Assembly: GCF_000719975.1 (NCBI RefSeq)
Contig: NZ_JOIJ01000003.1
Location: 62,001 to 126,000 of the forward strand
Source: Prauserella rugosa
Lineage (GTDB): Bacteria > Actinomycetota > Actinomycetes > Mycobacteriales > Pseudonocardiaceae
Direction: 5' to 3'
DNA: 64,000 nt
Shown here: in pieces, positions 53,807 to 63,415 of the stretch
Position numbering within the stretch: the stretch's first letter is position 1
Layout: each line of letters begins with the position of its first letter
Translations under genes and position numbers: made by a program
Notes under the pieces: generated by a model
Databases searched by the model: none
The model's input: only the letters and a program-made list of their open reading frames with translations
Told to the model about the DNA's origin: nothing

Positions 53807-54625
53807 TCACGCCGCGGCGTTCGCCCGCAGCGAGCGGCCCAGCGCCTCCTTCAGCAGGCCGATCCCGTACAGCAGGTAGCCGACGGCGACGACCGCGACG
53901 AGCAACATGGCGATCGTCCCGGCGAAGCCGTCGTCGCCGGCGTCCAGGAACGGATAGATGTCCAGGCCCGCCGCGAGGTAGTAGACGAGGTAGGCCAGCG
54001 GGAACGCGATCCAGGTCAGCGGATGCCACCAGCGCGCACGGCCTTGGCTCCTGCCCACGAAGCACCAGTCCACCAGCACCAGCAACGGCGTCGCGATGTG
54101 CTCGAACGGCAGGTAGTCGGCGTCCCCGCCCATCAGGCCGAAGTACGCCCCCGCGACGAGCAGCAGCAGGACCGTCGTGGCACCGCGCAGCCACGGACTG
54201 CCCGGCTCGTGCCGCCTGCCGCCGGTCAGCAGGGGATACAGCAGCAGCCCGACGAACACGAGGCCGGCCACGAGGCTGGCGAGCTGGCTCAGCGCCTCGA
54301 AGTTCCGTGTCCAGCCGGTGGCGTCTCCGACGCCGTACAGCGCGCACCCCGCCACGACCAGCCGCCATACCACGACCCCCGCCAGCACGGCCGGATGCAC
54401 CCGCTCCGGAGGAGGTTCCGGCGGGCGGACGGGCATGTGCGGCGGATACGGAGCCTGGGCCGGATACGCCTGCGGCGGATGCGGCATCCCGCCCTGCGGC
54501 CGGTACGAACCCTGCGGCCGGTACGAACCCTGCGGCCGGAACGGAGCCTGCTGCGGGAACGGGGCCTGCTGCGCACCGTGATGCGGGCCCTGCTGGGGAG
54601 GCCGAGGCGGATGCGGCACTGTCAT
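53807..54625 (-). CDS. Pr6Pr family membrane protein
   Basis: A 272-aa protein. The first 70 residues are Pro/Gln/His-rich and include repeated FRPQGSYRPQG motifs, a cytoplasmic disordered tail. Six transmembrane helices follow (about residues 78-255) with the conserved ATPLLVLVDWCFVG and WIAFPLAYLVYYLAAG...YPFLD segments of Pr6Pr-type proteins. The function of this family is unknown. It is convergent with the MarR gene (stops 19 bp apart) and lies downstream of the aceB terminator. Confidence 0.75.
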   Translation of the reverse strand: MTVPHPPRPPQQGPHHGAQQAPFPQQAPFRPQGSYRPQGSYRPQGGMPHPPQAYPAQAPYPPHMPVRPPEPPPERVHPAVLAGVVVWRLVVAGCALYGVGDATGWTRNFEALSQLASLVAGLVFVGLLLYPLLTGGRRHEPGSPWLRGATTVLLLLVAGAYFGLMGGDADYLPFEHIATPLLVLVDWCFVGRSQGRARWWHPLTWIAFPLAYLVYYLAAGLDIYPFLDAGDDGFAGTIAMLLVAVVAVGYLLYGIGLLKEALGRSLRANAAA

Positions 54626-54730
54626 GGGACCATCCTGGCACTGCACCGGTGGCACCGCGGTGGTACGACCGCAACGGTGTCGCCCGCGAGCAGGCGCCAC
54701 AAGAAGCGGCCCGGGCCCCGCACGAGAAAG

Positions 54731-54775
54731 GGGGCACCGTCTGCCGCGAGGCGGGAGCGCGGCAGACGGTGCCCC
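54731..54775. terminator. Terminator downstream of aceB
   Basis: GGGGCACCGTCTGCCGCG (54731-54748) and its exact reverse complement (54758-54775) make a perfect 18-bp stem with a 9-nt loop; the arms extend to AAA/TTT with a single-base bulge. It starts 15 nt after the aceB stop. Confidence 0.92.
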
Positions 54776-54790
54776 TTTCGTTCGCGCTGC

Positions 54791-56398
54791 TCAGACCGTG
54801 GCGTTGGTCAGGTAGCGCGCGTATGCACCCGTGGTGAGGAAGCCGGGAAGCTTCTCCCCGAGCGCGGTCTCGACGAAGATCTCGCGCGCGTCGGACAGCC
54901 GGGTCTCATCCCCAAGATCGGCACGCACCGCGGCGAGTTCCTCGTCGAGCCACTCCGTGACCAGCTCACGCGTGAGGGCGGTGCCGTCCGTGAGCTTGGT
55001 GTCGTGCCGCAGCCACTGCCACACCTGGCAGCGGGCGATCTCGGCCGTGGCCGCGTCCTCCATCAGACCGTGGATCGCGGCGGCACCCGTGCCGCGCAAC
55101 CACGCGTCGAGGTAGCGCAGCGCGACGTTGATGTTGCCGCGCACGCCGTCCTCGGTGACCTCGCCGCCTGCACTGGCGACATCGAGCAGGTCGGCCGCCG
55201 TGACGTCGACGTCCTCCCGCGTCCGGTCGAGCTGGTGCGGCCGGTCGCCGAGCACACCGTCGAACACCTCGCGGCAGGTCGGAACCAGGCCGGGGTGGGC
55301 GACCCAGGAGCCGTCGAAGCCGTCCGTGGCCTCGCGCTGCTTGTCCTCCCGGACCTTCTCCAGCGCGACGGCGTTGGCCTCCGGGTCACGGCTCGGGACG
55401 AACGCGGCCATGCCGCCGATCGCGTGGGCCCCGCGCCGGTGGCAGGTCTGCACCAGCCGCTCGGTGTAGGCCCGCATGAACGGCACGGTCATCGTCACGT
55501 CGGCCCGGTCGGGCAGCACGAAGTCCGCGCCCGCGTGCCCGAAGGTCTTGATCATCGAGAAGATGTAGTCCCACCGGCCCGCGTTCAGCCCTGCGGCGTG
55601 TTCGCGCAGTTCGTACAGGATCTCGTCCATCTCGAACGCCGCGGTGATCGTCTCGATCAGCACCGTGGCCCTGATCGTGCCCTGCGGCAGGCCGATCTCG
55701 CGCTGCGCGAGGCGGAAGACGTCGTTCCACAGCCGCGCCTCGTGGTGGCTCTCGAGCTTCGGCAGGTAGAAGTACGGGCCGAGGCCCTTCGCGACGAGCC
55801 GCTTGGCGTTGTGGAAGAAGTACAGGCCGAAGTCGAACAGGCTCGCCGACACCGGCCGCCCGTCGATGCGGACGTGCTTCTCCACCAGGTGCCATCCGCG
55901 CGGGCGGGCGACGGGCGTGGCGGGGTTCTCCCCGATGACGTACCGCTTGCCACCGGCCTCGAAGTCGATGTTCCTGCGGATGGCGTCGTAGAGGTTCAGC
56001 TGGCCACCGACGACGTTGTGCCACGTCGGCGACGTCGCGTCCTCGAAGTCGGCCAGCCACACCTTCGCGCCCGAGTTCAGGGCGTTGACCGTCATCCTGC
56101 GGTCGGTGGGCCCGGTGATCTCCACCCTCCGGTCCTCGAGGCCCGGGGCCGGAGCTGCTACCTGCCAGGAGGAGTCCGCACGGATCGCGGCCGTCTCGGC
56201 GAGGAAGTCGAGTGTCTCCTCGCCCGCGGCGATGCGCTCGCGGCGGCGACGCCGCTCGTCGAGCAGTTCCCTGCGGCGCTCGGCGAAGGCGTTGTCCAGC
56301 TTCGCGACGAACGCGAGGGCGGCGGGCGTGAGGATCTCGTCGAACCGGTCGGCAGTCTCGCCGGTGACGGTCAGCCTGTGGTCGAACCTGTCAGCCAT
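54791..56398 (-). CDS. aceB: Malate synthase A
   Basis: A 535-aa malate synthase of the A type that condenses glyoxylate and acetyl-CoA, the second step of the glyoxylate shunt. Motifs include [10 protein letters not shown] (near residue 117), [19 protein letters not shown] with the metal-binding Glu, and [16 protein letters not shown] near the C-terminus. Most mycobacteria use malate synthase G, so the A type is a lineage marker. The ATG at 56398 is chosen by homology, with a GAGAGGGG Shine-Dalgarno. It lies after aceA with a 113-bp gap that holds a hairpin. Confidence 0.95.
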   Translation of the reverse strand: MADRFDHRLTVTGETADRFDEILTPAALAFVAKLDNAFAERRRELLDERRRRRERIAAGEETLDFLAETAAIRADSSWQVAAPAPGLEDRRVEITGPTDRRMTVNALNSGAKVWLADFEDATSPTWHNVVGGQLNLYDAIRRNIDFEAGGKRYVIGENPATPVARPRGWHLVEKHVRIDGRPVSASLFDFGLYFFHNAKRLVAKGLGPYFYLPKLESHHEARLWNDVFRLAQREIGLPQGTIRATVLIETITAAFEMDEILYELREHAAGLNAGRWDYIFSMIKTFGHAGADFVLPDRADVTMTVPFMRAYTERLVQTCHRRGAHAIGGMAAFVPSRDPEANAVALEKVREDKQREATDGFDGSWVAHPGLVPTCREVFDGVLGDRPHQLDRTREDVDVTAADLLDVASAGGEVTEDGVRGNINVALRYLDAWLRGTGAAAIHGLMEDAATAEIARCQVWQWLRHDTKLTDGTALTRELVTEWLDEELAAVRADLGDETRLSDAREIFVETALGEKLPGFLTTGAYARYLTNATV

Positions 56399-56450
56399 GA
56401 TCGGACCCCTCTCGGGCGGACACTCCGGACGCGGAGTGGGTGGCGAAGGC

Positions 56451-56493
56451 GCGGGGCGGGCCGGCCGGATCGGACGTGACCGGCCCACCCCGC
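56451..56493 (-). terminator. Hairpin between aceA and aceB
   Basis: GCGGGGCGGGCCGG (56451-56464) pairs with 56480-56493 over 14 bp with one mismatch and a 15-nt loop. It starts 19 nt after the aceA stop, so it can terminate or attenuate read-through into aceB. Confidence 0.75.
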
Positions 56494-56511
56494 GTCAGGG
56501 GGAAGGTGCCC

Positions 56512-57789
<1,278 letters not shown>

Positions 57790-57801
57790 CGAACTCTCCA
57801 C

Positions 57802-57822
57802 CTTTGCGAACTTTGCGATTAA
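57802..57822 (-). promoter_or_regulatory. CTTTGCGA direct repeats upstream of aceA
   Basis: CTTTGCGAACTTTGCGATTA contains CTTTGCGA twice, 9 bp apart, directly upstream of the aceA start codon. It resembles half of the RamB box (AACTTTGCAAA-like, as known in Corynebacterium). Confidence 0.55.
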
Positions 57823-57875
57823 CTCGCTGTGTGTAGAGACCATGACATGCGCTGCGAAAACTCGGCCACATCTCC

Positions 57876-57899
57876 AATTTGCAAATTTCTGCAAAATTT
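57876..57899. promoter_or_regulatory. RamB box in the aceA-ramB region
   Basis: AATTTGCAAATT (57876-57887) is a perfect 12-bp palindrome, followed by TCTGCAAAATTT. TTTGCAAA is the core of the RamB operator in Corynebacterium. The site is 88 bp from the aceA start and 128 bp from the ramB start, suited to control of both. Confidence 0.7.
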
Positions 57900-58014
57900 C
57901 CGTACGATGTTGCGAAGGTTGTGAACCCGGCGTTCACACCAACGGGAAAAGACGGCGACTGAACCGGTTACTTGACCGTTTCGGTCCGGAAGATCTACGG
58001 AACGCGAGGCTGCG

Positions 58015-59448
58015 GTGGACAAGACTTTCGCCGGCGGGAAACTGCGTCATCTGCGGGAGAGCCGCTCGATGAGCCAGGCCGACATGGCCAGACTGCTCGA
58101 CATCTCGCCCAGCTACCTCAATCAGATCGAGCACAACTCCCGTCCGCTGACGGTTCCGGTGCTCCTGCGCATCACCGAGGCGTTCGGGGTCGACACCGAG
58201 TTCTTCGCCAACACCGACACCGCACGCCTGGTCGCGGACGTCAAGGAGGCGCTGCTCGACGAGGCCGTCGGGATCGAGGCCACCACGAGTGAGCTCAACG
58301 AGCTGGCTTCGAACCTGCCCGGCATCGCCTCGGCGCTGGTCAAGCTGCACCGCACCTATCGCAACGCCGTCGAGACGACGGCGGCACTGGTCACCGAGAA
58401 CGGCATGGGCCAGCACGGCAGCGCCGCCGCTCCCCTGCCGCACGAGGAGGTGCGCGACTTCTTCTACGAGCGGGAGAACTACGTCGGCGAACTCGACGAA
58501 CGTGCCGAACGCATGGCCTCCGACATGGGGCTGCGCCGCGGGGAGACCGTGCACCGCACGCTGCTCGACCGGCTCACCGACCACTACGGGGTGCAGGTCA
58601 CGAGCGACGGCATCGACGAATCGGCAGGCCAGCAGCACCGCTACGAGCCCGACGCGAAGGTGCTGCGGTTGGCGCCCAGCCTGCGGATCGGCCAGCGGGC
58701 GTTCCGGATGGCCTCCCAGATCGCGTTGCTGGAGTACGACGACCTGATCACCGAACTCGCCGACTCGTGGGCGTTCTCCGGTCCCGCGGCGCGGTCGCTC
58801 GCGCGGGTGGGCCTGGCCAACTACTTCGCAGGTGCGCTGATCCTGCCGTACGGGCCGTTCCTGTCGACGGCGGAGAAGTACCGCTACGACATCGAGCGCC
58901 TGTGCGACGAGTTCGGCGTGGGTTTCGAGACGGTGTGCCATCGGCTCTCGACGTTGCAACGGCCGAAGGCACGCGGCGTGCCGTTCTCGTTCGTCCGCGT
59001 GGACCGGGCGGGCAACATGTCGAAACGCCAGTCCGCGGCGGGATTCCACTTCTCCCGCGTGGGTGGCGCGTGTCCGCTGTGGAACATCTACGAGGCCTTC
59101 ACCTCGCCGGGCAAGATCATCACGCAGGTGGCGACGCTGCCGGACGGCAAGAGCTACTTCTGGATCGCGCGCACCATCTCGCGCAACGTGGGCGGCTACG
59201 CCAGCCCCGGCAAGACGTTCTCGGTCGGCCTCGGCTGCGAACTGCGGCACGCTCGCAGGTTGGTCTACTCCGCGGGTCTCGACCTCGACGACCGCACGGC
59301 GGCCACCCCGATCGGCATGGGCTGCAAGGTCTGCGAACGTCCCGCCTGCCCGCAGCGCGCGTTCCCGCACATCGGCAAGCAGCTGACGGTCGACGAGAAC
59401 ACCAGCACGTTCGTGCCCTACCCGGCCGTGCCGAAACCCGAGGACTGA
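58015..59448 (+). CDS. ramB: RamB-type acetate metabolism regulator
   Basis: A 477-aa short-chain fatty-acid metabolism regulator. An XRE-type helix-turn-helix covers about residues 8-62 (LRHLRESRSMSQADMARLLDISPSYLNQIEHNSRPL); the middle is an ImmA/IrrE-like domain; the C-terminal part has a CxxCxxxxC motif (CKVCERPACPQ near residue 440), possibly a metal or redox site. In corynebacteria and mycobacteria RamB represses glyoxylate-shunt genes. The GTG at 58015 has no strong Shine-Dalgarno. Its last 31 bases overlap the convergent GlxA gene. Confidence 0.9.
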   Translation: MDKTFAGGKLRHLRESRSMSQADMARLLDISPSYLNQIEHNSRPLTVPVLLRITEAFGVDTEFFANTDTARLVADVKEALLDEAVGIEATTSELNELASNLPGIASALVKLHRTYRNAVETTAALVTENGMGQHGSAAAPLPHEEVRDFFYERENYVGELDERAERMASDMGLRRGETVHRTLLDRLTDHYGVQVTSDGIDESAGQQHRYEPDAKVLRLAPSLRIGQRAFRMASQIALLEYDDLITELADSWAFSGPAARSLARVGLANYFAGALILPYGPFLSTAEKYRYDIERLCDEFGVGFETVCHRLSTLQRPKARGVPFSFVRVDRAGNMSKRQSAAGFHFSRVGGACPLWNIYEAFTSPGKIITQVATLPDGKSYFWIARTISRNVGGYASPGKTFSVGLGCELRHARRLVYSAGLDLDDRTAATPIGMGCKVCERPACPQRAFPHIGKQLTVDENTSTFVPYPAVPKPED

Positions 59449-60458
59449 TAGGTGCAGCGATAGGCGGTCGGCGTGAGGCCCGTCTGCTCGGCCAGGCGGG
59501 TACGGAGGTTGGCGGCCGTGCCCAGCCCGCTGCGGTGGGCGATCCGGTCGACGGCGAGGTCGGTCGTCTCCAGCAGCCTGCGGGCGTGTTCGACCCGCAC
59601 CGCGGTCAGCCACTGGTTGGGCGTGCAGCCCAGTTCGGCACGGAAGCGGCGGTGCAGGTTCGCCGGGCTCATGCCCGCACGGGCGGCCAGGTCCGCGACC
59701 GTGAGCGGCCCGGTCGCCCGGTCCTCGGCCCACGCGAGAACCGCGGCGAGCACGCTCTCCTCCCGGCGGGGCATGGGGCGTTCGACGAACTGCCGCTGCC
59801 CGCCGGGACGGTGCCCGGGAAACACCAGACGGCGTGCGACGGCGGCACCGACCTCGGCGCCGTGGTCACGGCGCACGAGGTGCAGTCCGAGGTCGAGCGC
59901 CGCGGCGCTGCCTGCCGAGGTGAGAATGTCTCCGTCGTCGACGAACAGCACCTCGTCGTCGACGCGCACCCGCGGATACCGCCCGCGGAACTCGTCGGCC
60001 CACTGCCAGTGCACGGTGACGCGCCGCCCGTCCGCGACTCCCGCTTCAGCCAGCGTGAACGCCCCGGTGCACATCCCGATCAGCCGCGCACCCCGCGCGT
60101 GGGCACGGCCGATGGCCTCCAGCACGTCGGGACGATGCGGACGCGTGGTGTCGGGGCGGTTCGGGACGACGACCGTGTCCGCGTGCTGCAGTGCAGACAG
60201 GCCGGCGACGTCGGTCATGGAGAAGAAACCCTGCCGCATTCCCACGGAAGGTCGCCGGGCGCACAGGTGCAGGTCGTAGAGCAGCCCGCCGATCTCGGGT
60301 CGGTCGATCCCGAGCACCTCGGTCAGGCAGGCCAGCTCGAAGGGGTTCGAGCCCTCGTCGACGAGCACGCCCACGACGTGACGGTTCCGCCCGCCCGGTC
60401 CGGCACGGCGAACGCCCGGTGCATCCTCACCCCGCGTGTGCGAGGAATCTTGCGCCAT
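59418..60458 (-). CDS. GlxA family AraC-type regulator
   Basis: A 346-aa regulator: an N-terminal DJ-1/PfpI-like domain (about residues 27-205, with GMCTGAFTLAEAG) and a C-terminal AraC DNA-binding domain (about 235-330, LTVADLAARAGMSPANLHRRFRAELGCTPNQWL). The natural ligand of this group is not generally known. The ATG at 60458 leaves a 25-residue lead; the upstream open frame overlapping the cupin is rejected. It is divergent from the cupin gene, which it may control. Confidence 0.85.
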   Translation of the reverse strand: MAQDSSHTRGEDAPGVRRAGPGGRNRHVVGVLVDEGSNPFELACLTEVLGIDRPEIGGLLYDLHLCARRPSVGMRQGFFSMTDVAGLSALQHADTVVVPNRPDTTRPHRPDVLEAIGRAHARGARLIGMCTGAFTLAEAGVADGRRVTVHWQWADEFRGRYPRVRVDDEVLFVDDGDILTSAGSAAALDLGLHLVRRDHGAEVGAAVARRLVFPGHRPGGQRQFVERPMPRREESVLAAVLAWAEDRATGPLTVADLAARAGMSPANLHRRFRAELGCTPNQWLTAVRVEHARRLLETTDLAVDRIAHRSGLGTAANLRTRLAEQTGLTPTAYRCTYQSSGFGTAG

Positions 60459-60509
60459 GCGTTGTTTCTCGCACTGTCGGCCCCGGCGTGCAAGACGCAG
60501 GATCGGATC

Positions 60510-60908
60510 ATGTCCACCACCCGCAACAACGCGACGAACGTCGATGCCGTGCTGGCCTCGTTCGACGAGCACTGGAGCCCGCGGATCCTCACGCGGGTCA
60601 ACGACTACGACGTCCGCGTGGCGAAGATGGAGGGCACGTTCGTCTGGCACTCCCATCCGGACACCGACGAGTTGTTCGTCGTGCTCGACGGACGGCTCGA
60701 CATCCGCCTCCGCCAGGACGGCACGGAGTCGGTGGTGCACCTCGCGCGGCACGACGTGTTCGTCGTGCCGCGCGGCGTCGAGCACTGCCCCGAGTCACCC
60801 GGCGGCGCGTCGGTCATGCTGCTCGAACCGACCGGAACGCTGAGCACCGGCGACTACGACGGGGACGTGCCCGACCACATCACCTCGACGACAGGCCTGC
60901 CCACGTAG
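60510..60908 (+). CDS. Cupin domain protein
   Basis: A 132-aa small cupin barrel. The first cupin motif is FVWHSHPDTDELFVVLDGRLDI (about residues 44-65) with metal-binding His, His and Glu, and the second PRGVEHCPESPGG gives the third His. It probably binds a metal; its enzyme or binding activity is unknown. It is divergent from the GlxA-type regulator and ends 87 bp before a terminator. Confidence 0.85.
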   Translation: MSTTRNNATNVDAVLASFDEHWSPRILTRVNDYDVRVAKMEGTFVWHSHPDTDELFVVLDGRLDIRLRQDGTESVVHLARHDVFVVPRGVEHCPESPGGASVMLLEPTGTLSTGDYDGDVPDHITSTTGLPT

Positions 60909-60994
60909 TCCGCCCGAGGCGGCAGAACGAGGCGGCAGAACGAGGCGGGTCACGCAGCCGCGATCGGTTCGATGCGTCAGGAGTTCGACCAGCA

Positions 60995-61050
60995 CGGACC
61001 AGGGCAGGGCGGTGCTCCGGGTCCCCGGTGCACCGCCCCGCCCTGGTCCG
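60995..61050. terminator. Bidirectional terminator, cupin and M14
   Basis: A 21-bp stem (60995-61015 with 61030-61050) has one mismatch and a 14-nt loop; core CGGACCAGGGC. It lies between the convergent cupin and carboxypeptidase genes. Confidence 0.9.
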
Positions 61051-61063
61051 TTCGGATGGCCGG

Positions 61064-62392
61064 TTACGGCTCGTCGACCCGCGCGGTGGCTTCCGCGTCA
61101 CCGATGCTCGGGCCGCGCGGCGGGATCGCGTCGTAGGCCGCCGGGTCGAGGTTGTCCACCTGCCCGGTCGCGATCGACGACAGCATGCCCTCGAGACCGA
61201 AGTAGACGGTCTTGGTCAGCTGCTCCCGGTACTTCTGTCCGAGCGTCTGCGTCTGGCCCCGCACCTCGTAGAGCACCGCACCACTGCCGTTGAGCGCGAA
61301 CGACCCCAGGCCCGTGCCCGGCAGGTTCGTGTCCTGCGGGTAGAGCGTGATGTTGCCGAACAACGGGTTGTCGTTCGCCTTCGCCTGCAGCGCGTTGTAG
61401 GTCGCGACGTTCAGCTGCTTGGCGTAGTCGAGGTCGTAGTCGTCGGCGTACTGCTCGTAGCCCGGCGTCGTGGCCGGGTCGTCGACGAACTTGCCCGAGA
61501 TCGACATGGTGACGAACCGGTCCGGGTCGTCGGGCATGACGTAGCAGGCGCCCTGGTGGTGCAGGTCCACATAGGTGTCGACCTTGCCGAACTCCTCGGT
61601 CAGGTCGACGTAGACGTCCCGCACCGCACGCGTCTCCGGCGAGAGGAACCAGCCGGTGTCGGCCGACTCACCGGGAAGGTCCTCGGGCTTCGGCTCGTAG
61701 GACAGGTCCGGGTTGTAGTCGCGGTTGATGTCGAAACCGGGACGCTGCGAGTAGTCGTCGCCCTGACGCGGCTCGGTGTAGTAGTTCCACGCCGGCTCGG
61801 CGTCGGCCAGCTGCGGGTACTCCTCGACGACCTCGTCCCAGGTCATGTCGTTGCCGCGGCGGTCGAGTTCGGCACCGTCGGGGTTCATCTTCGGGATGGC
61901 GACGATCGTCAGCTCGCTGCGCCACTTCTGCGCCTTCGCGCTGTCGCTCGTGCCCACGAAGTCGAGCAGGCGCAGCAGGGCGTCGGTGCCGACCTTCTCG
62001 TTGCCGTGGATCTCGCTGGTCAGCAGCACCGACTTGGGGCCGTGGCCGACGCGGGCCGACCAGATCTCACGGTCCTGGTTGCTGCGGCCGATCTCCTCGA
62101 CCTCGACGCGCCCGCCGGAGACCCGCTCGATCCGGTCGAGCTCGATGCCGAGCTCACGGTGGTCGGTGAACTCGTGGATGGGCAGGTCCTGCGGCTCGTC
62201 GCTGCACTTGCCCGCCGCGGGCGCCCCCGTGTTCGGCTGCGCTGTGCTGTTCGGCTGCGCTGCGCTGGTGGGGCTGTTGGGCTGCGTTGTGGCGGCGGAC
62301 GACTGGGCCGCCGCCGGCATCGCGGTGGCCAGGGAGAGCACGGTGGCTCCGGCCAGTGCGGCAGCCGCCAGCGAACGTGTGGGTCTGGACAC
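61064..62392 (-). CDS. Secreted M14 zinc carboxypeptidase
   Basis: A 442-aa exported M14 metallopeptidase. The signal peptide is about residues 1-30 (RSLAAAALAGATVLSLATAMPAAA), followed by a Gln/Pro/Thr/Asn linker with repeated QPNS motifs. Zinc ligands are His and Glu of SEIHGNE near residue 125 and a His in VDLHHQG near 270; the catalytic Glu is in AVLYEVRGQ near 370. It trims C-terminal residues of peptides outside the cell. The GTG at 62392 is preferred because GAGGAG lies 6 nt upstream; another GTG is at 62404. Confidence 0.88.
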   Translation of the reverse strand: MSRPTRSLAAAALAGATVLSLATAMPAAAQSSAATTQPNSPTSAAQPNSTAQPNTGAPAAGKCSDEPQDLPIHEFTDHRELGIELDRIERVSGGRVEVEEIGRSNQDREIWSARVGHGPKSVLLTSEIHGNEKVGTDALLRLLDFVGTSDSAKAQKWRSELTIVAIPKMNPDGAELDRRGNDMTWDEVVEEYPQLADAEPAWNYYTEPRQGDDYSQRPGFDINRDYNPDLSYEPKPEDLPGESADTGWFLSPETRAVRDVYVDLTEEFGKVDTYVDLHHQGACYVMPDDPDRFVTMSISGKFVDDPATTPGYEQYADDYDLDYAKQLNVATYNALQAKANDNPLFGNITLYPQDTNLPGTGLGSFALNGSGAVLYEVRGQTQTLGQKYREQLTKTVYFGLEGMLSSIATGQVDNLDPAAYDAIPPRGPSIGDAEATARVDEP

Positions 62393-62477
62393 GGCACTCC
62401 TCACGCAGGGTCGGCCGGTCCCACAGCCCTGCCGCGGGACCGAGCACGGACATGTCGTGGTGGCGCCACCGTGAAAG

Positions 62478-62494
62478 TTAGTTATAACAGCTAA
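62478..62494 (-). promoter_or_regulatory. A/T-rich palindrome upstream of M14 gene
   Basis: TTAGTTATAACAGCTAA includes the perfect 8-bp palindrome GTTATAAC with flanking TTAG/CTAA arms. It lies 86 bp upstream of the carboxypeptidase start in otherwise G+C-rich DNA, so it is probably a promoter or operator element. Confidence 0.4.
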
Positions 62495-62582
62495 TCACTT
62501 GGGGTGGAAGGGACCAATCCACCGAATCGGGACATGTCACGTCGCCCGCCGCCGCCATGCACGCGGCCCCGGACGAACCGGC

Positions 62583-63338
62583 TCAGGACTCCTCAAGGCT
62601 CTGCTGGAGCGCCTCGTCGGCCTTGCGGGCCATGTCCCGGACCGCCTCGCGGCGCTCGGCGTCGGCCTCGTAATCGGCCCTGCGGTCGCGCACGACGCGC
62701 GCGGGCGCCCCCACCGCGATGCCGTAGTCCGGAATGTCGCCGCGCACGACGGCGTGTGCACCGAGCACACAGCCACGCCCGACCCGGGTCCCCTTCAGCA
62801 CGGACACCTTCGTGCCGATCCACGTGTCCGGGCCGATCCGCACCGGCGCCTTGACGATGCCCTGGTCCTTGATCGGCACGGTGATGTCGGTGGTGACGTG
62901 GTCGAAGTCGGTGACGTAGACCCAGTCGGCGATGATGGAGGCGGCGCCGATCTCGATGTCCAGGTAACCGTTGAGGACGTTCTGCCTGCCGAACACCGTC
63001 TTGTCCCCGATCCGCAGGGAGCCCTCGTGGCAGCGGATCGCATTGCCGTCGCCGATGTGCACCCACCGGCCGATCTCCATGCGCCCGTAGCCCGGGCGCG
63101 CGTGGATCTCGACGTTCCTGCCGAGGAACACCATGCCACGCAACACGATGTGCGGATTCGCGACGCGGAACTTGAGCAGCCGCCAGTACCGCACCAGGTA
63201 CCAGGGCGTGTAGGCGCGGTTGCGCAGCACCCAGCGCAGCGAATCCTTCGTCAGGAACCGAGCCTGCCCCGGATCCTTGCGCGTCCTGCGCCAGGCCTGC
63301 ACGCGGTGCAGCACGGGCGAACCCCACATCGACGTCAT
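62583..63338 (-). CDS. LbH acyltransferase (Rv3034c-like)
   Basis: A 251-aa left-handed beta-helix acyltransferase. Hexapeptide repeats run from about residue 85 to 210 (MEIGRWVHIGDGNAIRC, VRIGPDTWIGTKVSVLKG, GRGCVLGAHAVVRGD), ending GIAVGAPARVV. The basic N-terminus (WRRTRKDPGQARFL) may touch membrane. It resembles mycobacterial Rv3034c in memory, a predicted transferase of the methylglucose lipopolysaccharide region, so acylation of a glucan is possible. The ATG at 63338 or the ATG nine bases downstream could start it. Confidence 0.8.
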   Translation of the reverse strand: MTSMWGSPVLHRVQAWRRTRKDPGQARFLTKDSLRWVLRNRAYTPWYLVRYWRLLKFRVANPHIVLRGMVFLGRNVEIHARPGYGRMEIGRWVHIGDGNAIRCHEGSLRIGDKTVFGRQNVLNGYLDIEIGAASIIADWVYVTDFDHVTTDITVPIKDQGIVKAPVRIGPDTWIGTKVSVLKGTRVGRGCVLGAHAVVRGDIPDYGIAVGAPARVVRDRRADYEADAERREAVRDMARKADEALQQSLEES

Positions 63339-63415
63339 GGGGCCGAGAGTAACGACCGCCCTAGCCTTGTCGGTGACAGGCAGACCGACACCCGAGCCGG
63401 ACGCGAGGAGAACCC

